The notes below the pieces were generated by a model. The model was not told where the DNA came from, searched no databases, and saw only the letters and a list, made by a program, of their open reading frames with translations. A program made the translations under genes and the position numbers. DNA of 64,000 nt. Source: Pseudomonas vranovensis DSM 16006. GTDB lineage: Bacteria; Pseudomonadota; Gammaproteobacteria; Pseudomonadales; Pseudomonadaceae. The stretch is from the NCBI RefSeq assembly GCF_000425805.1, contig NZ_AUED01000002.1, positions 186,001 to 250,000 on the forward strand. The letters are read 5' to 3'. Shown piece after piece: positions 15,948 through 25,638 of the stretch; the first letter of the stretch is position 1, and each line of letters starts with the position of its first letter.

Positions 15948-18857
15948 TTACAGCGCTTCGCTGAGCACCTGGTCGATGCTGTCGACAAAGAAATCGACAC
16001 TGGCGCGGGTGGTACACATCGGTGGCTTGATCTTGAGGATGTTCAGGTAGTCGCCAGTGGGCTGCATGAAGATGCCCAGGTCACGCAGGCGGTTGCACAG
16101 TGTGGTGGTTTCTTCAGTGGCAGGCTCCAGGGTGTCGCGGTCACGCACCAGCTCCAGGCCGAGGTAAAAGCCCGAGCCGTGTACAGCGCCGGCCAGCGGA
16201 TGTTTATCGACCAACGCTTGCAGGCGTGCCTTGAAGTGCCGGCCAACATCCCGGGCATTGTTCCACAGGCCTTCTTCGCCCATCACGTCGAGCACCGCCA
16301 TACCGATCCGGCAACTGACCGGGCTACCGCCGGCCGACGAGAAGAAGTAGCCCTCGGCTTCCAGCGCCTCGGCAATTTCGCGCCGGGTGATCACCGCGCC
16401 CAGCGGGTGGCCGTTGCCCATGCCCTTGGCCATGGTGATGATATCGGGCACCACGCCCTGCTCCTCGAAGCCCCAGAAGTACTCGCCCAAGCGGCCGTAG
16501 CCCACCTGCACCTCGTCGGCGATGCACACCCCGCCGGCCGCCCGGACCTTGGCATAGGCCTGTTGCAGATAGCCCGGTGGCAGGGAGATACCACCCGCAT
16601 TGCCATACACCGGCTCACAGATGAAGCCGGCCAGTTGGCGTTGTTCGGCCGCCAGTGCGTCGAGCTTGGCATCGACATCGGCCAGGTATTCGGCTGCGCT
16701 GCCTTCGCCACGGTAGGCGCCGCGATAGGTGTTCGGCGCAATCACCGGGTGTACCCACTCCGGCCGGGTGCTCAGCGCCTGGGGGTTGTCGGCAATGGAC
16801 GTGGAGATCGCATCGGTGGCCACCGACCAGCCGTGGTAGGCCTCCAGCACGCTGAGCATGTCGCGCCCGCCGCTGAAAGCCCAGGCCAGGCGAATGGCCA
16901 GGTCGTTCGCCTCGGTACCGCTGTTGACCAGGAACACCCGGTCCATGCCCTCGGGAGCCAGCTCCAGCAGGCGCTCGGAGAACTCGGCAATAGCCGCGTA
17001 GTGAAAACGCGAGTTGGTATTGAGCAGCGACCATTGCCGCGCCGCTTCGTTGACCATGCGCGGGTGACCGTGGCCCAGCACCGCGACGTTGTTGAGCATG
17101 TCCAGGTAGGAGCGGCCCTGCATGTCGATCAAGTAGTTGCGCCAGCCGCGCTCGATATGCGGCGGCTGCTGGTAGTAGTGCTTCTGCGAGCGGGCGAAGC
17201 TGGCGTCGCGACGTTCCAGCAACTGGCGTGCATCCACCAGGGGCTCGGCATTGCAGTCGAACCCCAGCAGCGCTTGCGGTGACGGGCACAGCGCCTGCCA
17301 GGCGGCAGCGCGGGACGGCACCACAAAGGCAGGCGGCTGCAGGCCAGCAACGCGGCACAGCTGCACGGTCAGCAATCCGCTGCTTTGCCCCAGCGACTGC
17401 CCGGCGCTCACCTGCGTGCCGGCTGCCGGGGTATCGGCCAAACCTTTCAACCAGAGACTGCACTGCTCACCTTGCAGGCAGCCCTGCCCGACTGCCGCTG
17501 GCTGCCAGGTGCCCGCCCAGGGCGCTTGCACGGCCATGCCCGCAGGCAGCTGCAACTCGACGCTCAGGGCGAAGGTCGCAGGCTCCTGTGGATTGTCGAT
17601 ATGAGTCTGTGAAAGCCGGTACTGGCCATACAACGAGCAGGCAGCGCCCTGCTCGCCTGCCTGCTCGCTCAGTAGCTGTTGGTCGATACCGGCTTGCTCC
17701 CAGTTGCCGGCCTGGAAGTGGCGGCCGAGTACGCCCAGATCCACTGGCATGACCGAGCCTGCCTGCAGCCCCGGCAATAGCGGCGCACTGGAGGCCAGGT
17801 CAACGGCAGGCACGTCGAGACCAGCCACTTGCAGGATCGCCGCTTCCATCAGCTCGAACGGCACGCCGGTGGCGACATCGAAAATTTCCCATTCGTGGGC
17901 CAGGTTATCGCGGCTGTAGGCGTTGCCCGGATCGACACTCAACTGCTGTTCGCTGCTCAGCACCAGCACCGCCGCACGCGCCACGATCATCGGCCACAAG
18001 GCCTTGAGCTCGGCTTCGGTCAGGGGGTTGAGTGCGTGGTAAGCCTCGACTGCTGGCAGGATGCGCAGCGGGTCGCCCTCGGCATGGTGCAGCAGTGCCG
18101 CGCAGGTCACCGCCAGGTCGGCGATGCGCCAGGTGTGCATCAGGTCGCCGAAGTCGATGACCCCTTGCAACTGCCATTGGCGCTGGTCGTCGCGTTGCCA
18201 CACGGCGTTGTCGTCGGTGATGTCCAGGTGCACGGCCTGCATCGGCAACTGCTCGAGCAAAGGTTGCAGGCGTTGTTCAGCCTTGCGTGCGGCCTCAAGC
18301 ACCTGTGCTTTGCGCGGCCCCTCGGCGAGTACCGGCAGCAGGTGAGCGATCAGCGCCTGGGCATGACGGGGGTCCCATTGCAGGGTGCGTTCGAGTCCTG
18401 GGTGATTGAAGTCGGCCAGCGCCTGGTCGATTCGGGCACACAGTCGGCCCAGCTCGGCGATCAGCTGCGGCTCCATGTGTTTGAGACGGGTGAGGGACTG
18501 GCCTTCGATATAGTCGAGCAGGCGCACGCGCAACGGCTGGCCATCGAGGTCCAGCGCCAGCAACTGCTCGCCGGACGTGGCACCGATCACAGCCGGCACG
18601 GGCAGCCCGCGTTCGCGCAGGAAACCCAGGGCCGCATGCTGGGCCTCTAGCTCAGTCACGGCATAGGTACCATGGCATATTTTCAGCACATAGCGCCCGC
18701 TGGGTGCATCGACACGAAAGTTCAGGTCTTGCTGGCTGCCCAGGGACTGCAATGAACCGCTGAGCCCGTAGCGCTCCTGCAGTACGCGCAGGGCCTGCTG
18801 CTCGCTGACGTTGGGGCAGGGCTGGCTGGAGCGGTGGATCAGGGTACTGAGCGGCAT
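15948..18857 (-). CDS. Fused APH-type kinase / PLP phospho-lyase (class III aminotransferase fold)
   Basis: A 969-residue three-part protein. Residues 1-340 are an aminoglycoside-phosphotransferase-like kinase: lysine in YVLKI (K59), HLDITDDN (210-217) in place of the usual HGDLHxxN, and DFGD (235-238). Residues about 390-530 resemble a beta-rich lipoyl/M23-like domain. Residues about 555-969 are a class III aminotransferase fold with the PLP lysine K811 in ITMAKGMGNGHPLGAV. The motifs GNGHP, GGSPVSC and LKIKPPMC match AGXT2L-type phospho-lyases (ethanolamine-phosphate and 5-phosphohydroxylysine phospho-lyase) rather than true transaminases. The likely job is phosphorylation of an amino alcohol, then loss of phosphate and ammonia. 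The substrate is unknown; the polyamine neighbours are suggestive only. Confidence 0.85.
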   Translation of the reverse strand: MPLSTLIHRSSQPCPNVSEQQALRVLQERYGLSGSLQSLGSQQDLNFRVDAPSGRYVLKICHGTYAVTELEAQHAALGFLRERGLPVPAVIGATSGEQLLALDLDGQPLRVRLLDYIEGQSLTRLKHMEPQLIAELGRLCARIDQALADFNHPGLERTLQWDPRHAQALIAHLLPVLAEGPRKAQVLEAARKAEQRLQPLLEQLPMQAVHLDITDDNAVWQRDDQRQWQLQGVIDFGDLMHTWRIADLAVTCAALLHHAEGDPLRILPAVEAYHALNPLTEAELKALWPMIVARAAVLVLSSEQQLSVDPGNAYSRDNLAHEWEIFDVATGVPFELMEAAILQVAGLDVPAVDLASSAPLLPGLQAGSVMPVDLGVLGRHFQAGNWEQAGIDQQLLSEQAGEQGAACSLYGQYRLSQTHIDNPQEPATFALSVELQLPAGMAVQAPWAGTWQPAAVGQGCLQGEQCSLWLKGLADTPAAGTQVSAGQSLGQSSGLLTVQLCRVAGLQPPAFVVPSRAAAWQALCPSPQALLGFDCNAEPLVDARQLLERRDASFARSQKHYYQQPPHIERGWRNYLIDMQGRSYLDMLNNVAVLGHGHPRMVNEAARQWSLLNTNSRFHYAAIAEFSERLLELAPEGMDRVFLVNSGTEANDLAIRLAWAFSGGRDMLSVLEAYHGWSVATDAISTSIADNPQALSTRPEWVHPVIAPNTYRGAYRGEGSAAEYLADVDAKLDALAAEQRQLAGFICEPVYGNAGGISLPPGYLQQAYAKVRAAGGVCIADEVQVGYGRLGEYFWGFEEQGVVPDIITMAKGMGNGHPLGAVITRREIAEALEAEGYFFSSAGGSPVSCRIGMAVLDVMGEEGLWNNARDVGRHFKARLQALVDKHPLAGAVHGSGFYLGLELVRDRDTLEPATEETTTLCNRLRDLGIFMQPTGDYLNILKIKPPMCTTRASVDFFVDSIDQVLSEAL

Positions 18858-19019
18858 GACGGGACCTCGTTTTTTTTGCTGCTTATATCGCCACCGCTCC
18901 CGTCGATAAGCAAGTACGGCAGGAAAAAAGCGATGGGCGAGCGGGCTTGTGTGTTGGGCAAGACACCGACAAGCTAGTCTTCAACAGATCACCGTCAGAA
19001 ACGCGAAAGGTCCTTGAAC

Positions 19020-20102
19020 ATGCGAATTCTCATTACCGGCGGCGCCGGGTTCATCGGTTCAGCCCTGATTCGCCACCTGATCGATACCACCGAACATGAA
19101 GTGCTGAATCTCGACAAACTGACCTACGCCGGCAACCTGGAATCCTTGGCCAGCATCGTCACCAACACCCGCTACGAGTTCGTCCAGGCCGACATCAACG
19201 ACCAGGCCACGGTCACGGCCGTGCTGCAGCGCTTCGAGCCCCAGGCGGTCATGCACCTGGCGGCCGAGTCCCATGTGGACCGCTCGATCGATGGCCCGGC
19301 ACCGTTCATCCAGACCAACATCGTCGGCACCTATGCTTTCCTCGAGGCCACCCGCGGCTATTGGCAAGCGCTGCCTGACGCGGCGCGCAGCAGCTTTCGC
19401 TTCCACCACATTTCCACCGACGAAGTGTATGGCGACCTGCACGATACCGATGCACTGTTCAACGAAACCACCGCCTACGCCCCCAGCTCGCCCTACTCGG
19501 CAAGCAAGGCGGCATCCGACCATCTGGTCCGCGCCTGGCATCGCACCTACGGGCTGCCGGTGGTCATCAGCAATTGCTCGAACAACTACGGACCGTTCCA
19601 GTTCCCGGAAAAACTCATACCGCTGACGATCCTCAACGCCCTCGCAGGCAAACCATTGCCGGTGTACGGCAATGGCCTGCAGGTGCGCGACTGGCTGTTC
19701 GTCGATGACCATGCCCGTGCGCTGCTAACAGTCGTGACCGGTGGCGAGGTCGGCCAGACCTACAACATCGGCGGGCACAATGAGCAGAAGAACATTGATG
19801 TGGTGCGTGGCATCTGCACCCTGCTCGAAGAGCTCGCACCGCAGCGACCTGCTGGCGTGGCGAACTACGCCAACCTGATTACTTTTGTTGAAGACCGCCC
19901 CGGCCATGACCAGCGCTATGCCATCGACGCCGGCAAGATCGAACGCCAACTCGGCTGGGTACCCGACGAGACCTTCACCACCGGCTTGCGCAAGACCGTG
20001 CAGTGGTACCTGGAGAATTTGGAATGGTGCCAGCGGGTCCAGGACGGCAGCTATCAAGGCCAGCGCCTGGGCAACAGTGACTTCAAGGATTTGATTGCAT
20101 GA
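19020..20102 (+). CDS. rfbB: dTDP-glucose 4,6-dehydratase
   Basis: A 360-residue extended SDR enzyme, second step of dTDP-L-rhamnose synthesis. NAD motif GGAGFIG (7-13), catalytic T133-D134-E135 (STDEVYGDL) and Y159/K163 (YSASKAASD). ATG 19020 has AAAGG nine bases upstream; a TTG six bases earlier is less likely. It is the first gene of rfbBADC, and each gene overlaps the next by ATGA, which suggests strong translational coupling. The product is used for LPS or exopolysaccharide rhamnose. Confidence 0.96.
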   Translation: MRILITGGAGFIGSALIRHLIDTTEHEVLNLDKLTYAGNLESLASIVTNTRYEFVQADINDQATVTAVLQRFEPQAVMHLAAESHVDRSIDGPAPFIQTNIVGTYAFLEATRGYWQALPDAARSSFRFHHISTDEVYGDLHDTDALFNETTAYAPSSPYSASKAASDHLVRAWHRTYGLPVVISNCSNNYGPFQFPEKLIPLTILNALAGKPLPVYGNGLQVRDWLFVDDHARALLTVVTGGEVGQTYNIGGHNEQKNIDVVRGICTLLEELAPQRPAGVANYANLITFVEDRPGHDQRYAIDAGKIERQLGWVPDETFTTGLRKTVQWYLENLEWCQRVQDGSYQGQRLGNSDFKDLIA

Positions 20103-20974
20103 CCAAGGGCATTGTCCTGGCAGGGGGGACCGGTACCCGCCTGCATCCCATCACCCTCGGCGTTTCCAAGCAACTGCTGCCAATTTACGACAAGCCGATG
20201 ATCTACTACCCGATCTCGGTACTGATGCTCGCTGGCATTCGTGAAATCCTGCTGATCTCGACCCCGCAGGATCTACCGCAATACCAGCAGCTGTTCGGCG
20301 ACGGCAGCCAGTTCGGCATCCAGCTCAGTTATGCCGAACAACCGTCACCCGACGGGTTGGCCCAGGCCTTCCTGATTGGCGAGCAGTTCATCGCGGACGA
20401 CTCGGTGTGCCTGATTCTGGGTGACAACATTTTCTACGGCCAAGGCTTCAGCGAGCAGTTGCAGCGGGCGATCAACCAGCCTGGCGGTGCCACTGTGTTC
20501 GGCTACCGGGTCAAGGACCCGGAGCGTTTTGGCGTGGTGGAGTTCGATGCTCAGGGGCGGGCACTGTCCATCGAAGAAAAGCCGCTCCAGCCACGCTCCA
20601 ACTACGCCGTTACCGGGCTGTATTTCTACGACAACGACGTGATCGAGATCGCCAAGGGCATCAAGCCTTCGGCCCGTGGCGAGCTGGAAATCACTGATGT
20701 CACCAATGCCTATCTGCAACGCGGCGACCTGCGCGTTGAGCGCTTTGGCCGAGGCTTCGCCTGGCTCGACACCGGCACCCACGACAGCCTGCTCGAAGCC
20801 TCGCAGTATGTGCAGGCCATCGAGCATCGCCAGGGCCTGAAGGTCGCATGCCTTGAAGAGATCGCCTTCCAGCAGGGCTGGATCAACCGCGCGCAATTAC
20901 TGGAGCGTGCAAGGATTTTTGGCAAGATCGGCTATGGCCAATACCTCTACCGCCTGGCTGAAGAGCAAGCATGA
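20099..20974 (+). CDS. rfbA: Glucose-1-phosphate thymidylyltransferase
   Basis: A 291-residue nucleotidyltransferase that makes dTDP-glucose from dTTP and glucose-1-phosphate. The nucleotide-binding motif [11 protein letters not shown] (7-17) and [15 protein letters not shown] are intact, and ILGDNIFYG and the long-form C-terminus are typical of RmlA. It overlaps rfbB and rfbC by 4 bases each. Confidence 0.96.
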   Translation: MTKGIVLAGGTGTRLHPITLGVSKQLLPIYDKPMIYYPISVLMLAGIREILLISTPQDLPQYQQLFGDGSQFGIQLSYAEQPSPDGLAQAFLIGEQFIADDSVCLILGDNIFYGQGFSEQLQRAINQPGGATVFGYRVKDPERFGVVEFDAQGRALSIEEKPLQPRSNYAVTGLYFYDNDVIEIAKGIKPSARGELEITDVTNAYLQRGDLRVERFGRGFAWLDTGTHDSLLEASQYVQAIEHRQGLKVACLEEIAFQQGWINRAQLLERARIFGKIGYGQYLYRLAEEQA

Positions 20975-21516
20975 ATATCATCTCAACTACCTTGCCCGGC
21001 GTGCTGATGCTTGAACCCAAGGTGTTCGGCGACGAGCGCGGCTTTTTCTACGAAAGCTTCAACGCCCGCACCTTCGAGCAGCAGACCGGCGTGACTGCAC
21101 GCTTTGTGCAGGACAATCACTCAGCTTCGTGTCGTGGCGTACTGCGCGGCCTGCACTACCAACTGGAAAACACCCAGGGCAAGCTGGTGCGGGTAACGCG
21201 TGGCGAAGTGCTGGATGTGGCCGTGGACATTCGCCGCAGCTCCCCTTGCTTTGGCCAGTGGGTGGCGGCGCGGCTGTCGGCAGACAACCACCGCCAACTC
21301 TGGGTACCTGAAGGCTTCGCCCACGGTTTTGTGGTGCTGAGCGAAAGCGCCGAGTTTCTGTACAAGACCACCGACTACTACAACCCGAGCGCCGAGCGCT
21401 GCATTCGCTGGGACGACCCGGACCTGGCCATCGACTGGCAGCTCACTGAGCCCCCTCAGCTTTCCGCCAGGGACCAGGCTGGCCAGTGGCTGAAGGACGC
21501 GGACCTGTTTCCATGA
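20971..21516 (+). CDS. rfbC: dTDP-4-dehydrorhamnose 3,5-epimerase
   Basis: A 181-residue cupin-fold epimerase, third step of dTDP-L-rhamnose synthesis. The catalytic histidine is H62 in RGLHYQ and the conserved tyrosine is Y131 in [21 protein letters not shown] is the usual substrate loop. Length is normal. It lies inside the rfbBADC operon with ATGA overlaps on both sides. Confidence 0.96.
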   Translation: MNIISTTLPGVLMLEPKVFGDERGFFYESFNARTFEQQTGVTARFVQDNHSASCRGVLRGLHYQLENTQGKLVRVTRGEVLDVAVDIRRSSPCFGQWVAARLSADNHRQLWVPEGFAHGFVVLSESAEFLYKTTDYYNPSAERCIRWDDPDLAIDWQLTEPPQLSARDQAGQWLKDADLFP

Positions 21517-22379
21517 GCCTGCACATCCTCATCATCGGCCAACACGGCCAAATCTCCCAGGCCCTGCAACAACGCCTGCATGACCTTGGCACGCTCCAGG
21601 TACTGGGACGCAACCAACTGGACCTGGCCCAGCCCGACAGCCTTCGCGCCCCCGTGCAACAGCTCAGGCCGGACCTGATCATCAACGCCGCCGCCTACAC
21701 GGCCGTGGACCTGGCCGAAAGCGAGCCGGACCTTGCGCTCGCGATAAATGCCCGGTCGCCTGGCGTGCTGGCCGAAGAAGCGGCGCGCCTTGGCATACCG
21801 TTGATCCACTACTCCACCGACTATGTGTTCGATGGCAGCAAGACAACGCCCTATACCGAGGACGACCTGCCAAACCCGTTGAACGTGTATGGCCGTAGCA
21901 AGCTGGCCGGTGAAGAAGCCATCAAGGCCGTCGCGGGCCAGCACCTGATCTTGCGCACGAGTTGGGTGTATTCGCGCCAGGGCCGTAATTTCTTGCTGAC
22001 CCTGCAACGCCTGCTGCAGGAAAAGCCGCAGCTGCGCATCGTCGCTGATCAGGTCGGTGCCCCCACCTGGGCCGGGACCATCGCCCACAGCACCCGAGCC
22101 TTGATCGAGCGCTGGCAAACAGATCAGGCCGGCCCGTGGGGCACCTATCACCTGACGGCTCAGGGCGAGACTTCCTGGTTCGGTTTTGCCCAGGCGATTG
22201 CCGAGCACTTGAAAGCCCAGGGCCTGCCCTGCGCCGACCTGCTGCCAATCCCCTCCAGCGACTACCCGAGCCCGGCCCGGCGGCCACTGAACTCACGCCT
22301 TGACTGCAGCCACCTGCAGCACCACTGGCAAGTCAGCCAGCCCCACTGGCAGCAGGCGCTGATCGACTGCCTGAAGTAG
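21513..22379 (+). CDS. rfbD: dTDP-4-dehydrorhamnose reductase
   Basis: A 288-residue SDR enzyme, final step to dTDP-L-rhamnose. The NAD(P) motif is GQHGQIS (9-15), STDYVFDG is present, and Y126/K130 form the catalytic pair (NVYGRSK). ATG 21513 overlaps the rfbC stop as ATGA. An inverted repeat GCGCCAG / CTGGCGC follows at 22389-22408, without a clear T run, so read-through into the next operon is possible. Confidence 0.95.
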   Translation: MSLHILIIGQHGQISQALQQRLHDLGTLQVLGRNQLDLAQPDSLRAPVQQLRPDLIINAAAYTAVDLAESEPDLALAINARSPGVLAEEAARLGIPLIHYSTDYVFDGSKTTPYTEDDLPNPLNVYGRSKLAGEEAIKAVAGQHLILRTSWVYSRQGRNFLLTLQRLLQEKPQLRIVADQVGAPTWAGTIAHSTRALIERWQTDQAGPWGTYHLTAQGETSWFGFAQAIAEHLKAQGLPCADLLPIPSSDYPSPARRPLNSRLDCSHLQHHWQVSQPHWQQALIDCLK

Positions 22380-22414
22380 CGCATAATGCGCCAGATCACC
22401 CTGGCGCAATTGCG

Positions 22415-24229
22415 ATGACCATGACTCCACCTCCTCCACGACGCCCTCGCTGGCGCAGCCTCGCCCTGTTGGCGATTTGCCTGGCGCCGTTGCTCTGGCC
22501 CCTGCAGCACCTTGCCGAACGCTACTACCAGGAAGAACTGGCCAGCCAGAACCGCCAGACCCTCGACCTGTACGTGGCCAACCTGCTGGGCACCCTGCAC
22601 CGCTATGAAACCCTTCCGCAGATCCTTGGCGACCTGCCTGCCCTGCGGGCGGTGCTGGCCGACCCGTTGCGGCTCGAAACCCTGACCAACGCCAACCGCC
22701 TGCTCAAGGACATCACCACCCAGACGGGCGCCGAAGTCATGTACCTGCTGGACGCCAACGGCAATACGCTGGCGGCCTCGAACTGGGACAAACGCGACAG
22801 TTTCATCGCCCGCAACTTCACCTTCCGGCCTTACTACAGTGAAGCCATTGCCGGTCGCCTGGGACGCTTCTTCGGCCAGGGCACCACCTCCGCCAAGCGC
22901 GGTTACTACTTTGCCGCCGCGGTCCGTGACGGGGAACGGATCATCGGTGCGCTGGTGGTCAAGGTCGACCTGGACCATACCGAAAACCTGTGGGGCAAGA
23001 CGCCCGAGCAACTGCTGGTAACCGACCATAATGGCGTGGTCATTCTTACCTCGCGCCCGGACTGGCGCTTCCGCGCCACTCGGCCGCTGACCGATGCCGA
23101 GCGTGAAGCGATCGTCGCTATCAAGCCTTACCCGACCCAGGCGCCGCAGCCACTGAACCTCGACCGGGCGGCCTGGCTGATCCAGACCGAAGCCATCGAA
23201 GAAACCGGCTGGCAAGCCAGCATCCTGGCTCCACGGTCCATCGTCGACCGCTCGGTGAGCACCGTGCTGGCCATTGGTGCCGCAGCGTTGCTGGTGCTGA
23301 TGTTGCTGCTGGGCCTGATGATGCAGCGCCGACGCCATTACATGGACCGCATCGACTTCGAGGCCCACGGGCGCCAGGAATTGGAAAAGCGTGTAATCGA
23401 GCGTACCGCCGACCTCGAAGGCCTCAACAGCCGCCTGAAAAACGAGGTACTGGAGCGCGAACAAGCTCAGCAGGAACTGGTGCGCGCCCAGGATGAACTG
23501 GTCCAGGCCGGCAAATTGTCGGTGCTCGGGACCATGTCGGCGAGCATCAGTCATGAACTCAACCAGCCGCTGGCGGCCATCCGCAGCTATGCAGAAAACG
23601 CCGAGATCCTGCTGGATCACCAGCGCACCGACGATGCCCGCAGCAACCTCAAGCTCATCAGCGAACTGACCGGGCGCATGGCTTCGATCATCGCCCACCT
23701 GCGCGCCTTCGCCCGCCGCGACCGCCATGCCCCCGAGAGTGTGGCGTTGCAACCGGCGCTGGACGATGCCCTGGCCCTGCTGGCCAAGCGTCGGCGGGCC
23801 ATGGCGGTAGAGCTGGTACGTGACCTGCCGGACGCCACGCTGTGGGTCCAGGCCGGGGAAACCCGCCTGCGCCAGGTGCTCGGAAACCTGCTGGCCAACG
23901 CCCTGGATGCCCTGACCGAGAAGGCCAACCCGCGCAAACTCTGGCTAAGTGCCGAACAGCGCGACGGCAACGTCTACCTGTACATTCGCGACAACGGCCC
24001 GGGGTTTTCCAGTGAAGCCCTGGCCCGCGCCCGCGAGCCGTTTTTCACCACCAAGACACGCACCCAGGGCCTTGGCCTGGGCCTGGCGATCTGCGATACC
24101 TTGATGCGGGCGTTGGGTGGCGAACTGGTGCTCGGCAACCACCCCGAAGGGGGTGCCCTGCTTACCCTGCAACTGCGCGTGGCCAAACCCGGCGCCAACC
24201 TGCAACCCTCGGAGGACCCATCGGCATGA
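22415..24229 (+). CDS. Sensor histidine kinase, DctB-like
   Basis: A 604-residue membrane sensor kinase. One helix at about 13-31, a periplasmic double-Cache/PDC-like region (about 36-280), a second helix at about 283-303, then a coiled-coil (315-365), the HisKA box SHELNQPLAAIRSYAENA with phosphorylated H380, and an HATPase domain with NLLANALDAL and GLGLGLAICD. The layout and H-box match DctB, which senses C4-dicarboxylates; MifS, an alpha-ketoglutarate sensor of P. aeruginosa, is a related alternative. It is coupled to the response regulator by ATGA. No transporter gene is adjacent, so the ligand is open. There is no clear Shine-Dalgarno before ATG 22415. Confidence 0.88.
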   Translation: MTMTPPPPRRPRWRSLALLAICLAPLLWPLQHLAERYYQEELASQNRQTLDLYVANLLGTLHRYETLPQILGDLPALRAVLADPLRLETLTNANRLLKDITTQTGAEVMYLLDANGNTLAASNWDKRDSFIARNFTFRPYYSEAIAGRLGRFFGQGTTSAKRGYYFAAAVRDGERIIGALVVKVDLDHTENLWGKTPEQLLVTDHNGVVILTSRPDWRFRATRPLTDAEREAIVAIKPYPTQAPQPLNLDRAAWLIQTEAIEETGWQASILAPRSIVDRSVSTVLAIGAAALLVLMLLLGLMMQRRRHYMDRIDFEAHGRQELEKRVIERTADLEGLNSRLKNEVLEREQAQQELVRAQDELVQAGKLSVLGTMSASISHELNQPLAAIRSYAENAEILLDHQRTDDARSNLKLISELTGRMASIIAHLRAFARRDRHAPESVALQPALDDALALLAKRRRAMAVELVRDLPDATLWVQAGETRLRQVLGNLLANALDALTEKANPRKLWLSAEQRDGNVYLYIRDNGPGFSSEALARAREPFFTTKTRTQGLGLGLAICDTLMRALGGELVLGNHPEGGALLTLQLRVAKPGANLQPSEDPSA

Positions 24230-25638
24230 CGACCGAGCCGCTCATCGACAGCCGCGTACAGGTGATTCTGGTCGACGACGACCCGCACCTGCGCCAGGCC
24301 CTGAGCCAGACCCTGGACCTGGCCGGCCTCAAGGTCCTGTCGCTGAGCGACGCCCAGGGCCTGGCCGGGCGAATCGAGCAGGACTGGCCCGGGGTGCTGG
24401 TCAGCGATATCCGCATGCCCGGCATCGACGGCCTGCAACTGCTGGAGCAGGTACAGGCCCAGGACCCGGAATTACCGGTGCTGCTGATTACCGGGCACGG
24501 CGATGTGCCCCTGGCGGTGCAGGCCATGCGCGCCGGTGCCTACGATTTTCTCGAGAAGCCCTTCGCCAGCGATGCCCTGCTCGACAGCGTGCGCCGCGCC
24601 CTGGCCTTGCGCCGCCTGGTGCTGGACAACCGCAGCCTGCGTCTGGCCCTGAGCGACCGTCAGCAATTGAGCACCCGCCTGGTGGGCCAGTCAGCGCCAA
24701 TGCTGCGTTTGCGCGAGCAGATCGGTGCGCTGGCCGGTACTCGTGCCGACGTGCTGATCCTCGGTGAAACCGGTGCCGGTAAAGAAGTGGTGGCGCGTGC
24801 GCTGCATGATTTGTCGAGCCGCCGCGACGGCCCGTTTGTCGCCATCAACGCCGGGGCCCTGGCGGAGTCGGTAGTCGAAAGCGAGCTGTTCGGCCATGAA
24901 CCCGGCGCCTTTACCGGCGCGCAGAAGCGCCGCATCGGCAAGTTCGAGTTCGCCAACGGCGGCACGCTGTTCCTCGATGAAATCGAAAGTATGAGCCTGG
25001 ACGTACAGGTCAAGCTGCTGCGCCTGTTGCAGGAGCGGGTAGTCGAGCGTCTCGGCGGCAACCTGCAGATTCCCCTGGATATCCGCATCATCGCCGCCAC
25101 CAAGGAAGACTTGCGCCAGGCCGCCGATCATGGTCGCTTCCGTGCCGACCTGTATTACCGCCTGAACGTTGCACCGCTACGCATCCCGCCGCTACGCGAA
25201 CGTGGCGACGATGTCCTGGTGCTGTTCCAGCATTTCGCCGACGCCGCCAGTGACCGCCACGGTCTGCCGCCTCACACCTTGCAGCCCGCACAGCGTGCAT
25301 TGCTGCTGCGCCATAACTGGCCGGGCAATGTCCGTGAGCTGCAGAATGTGGCGGAGCGCTTCGCCCTGGGCCTTGAGCTGGCCCTGGACGGCGACGCGCC
25401 ACCGCCCGCCCAGGCCCAGGCATCACCCGTGAACAGCGGCAACCTCAGCGATCAGGTCGAGCAGTTCGAGCGCGCGTTGATCGCCGCCGAACTGGCTCAG
25501 CCGCACAGCTCCATGCGCAGCCTGGCCGAAGCCCTGGGCATTCCCCGCAAAACCCTGCACGACAAGCTGCGCAAGCATGGCCTGAGTTTCGCCGACAGCA
25601 ACGCCAGCACTGACGAGATGGAGGACACCCGCCCATGA
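24226..25638 (+). CDS. Sigma-54-dependent response regulator, DctD/NtrC-like
   Basis: A 470-residue activator of sigma-54 promoters. The receiver domain has phosphorylated D61 (VSDIRMPGIDG), the AAA+ domain has GETGAGKE and the sigma-54 contact loop GAFTGA (within FGHEPGAFTGAQ), and the C-terminal FIS-type helix-turn-helix is SLAEALGIPRKTLHDKL. It is the partner of the preceding kinase and would activate transport or catabolic genes for an organic acid elsewhere. No convincing -24/-12 promoter was found in the window. It overlaps both neighbours by ATGA. Confidence 0.92.
   Translation: MTTEPLIDSRVQVILVDDDPHLRQALSQTLDLAGLKVLSLSDAQGLAGRIEQDWPGVLVSDIRMPGIDGLQLLEQVQAQDPELPVLLITGHGDVPLAVQAMRAGAYDFLEKPFASDALLDSVRRALALRRLVLDNRSLRLALSDRQQLSTRLVGQSAPMLRLREQIGALAGTRADVLILGETGAGKEVVARALHDLSSRRDGPFVAINAGALAESVVESELFGHEPGAFTGAQKRRIGKFEFANGGTLFLDEIESMSLDVQVKLLRLLQERVVERLGGNLQIPLDIRIIAATKEDLRQAADHGRFRADLYYRLNVAPLRIPPLRERGDDVLVLFQHFADAASDRHGLPPHTLQPAQRALLLRHNWPGNVRELQNVAERFALGLELALDGDAPPPAQAQASPVNSGNLSDQVEQFERALIAAELAQPHSSMRSLAEALGIPRKTLHDKLRKHGLSFADSNASTDEMEDTRP

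Noticed and set aside
15948..18857. Simple class III transaminase acting in putrescine catabolism
   Set aside because: The C-terminal motifs fit phospho-lyases and the N-terminal kinase domain would be unexplained.
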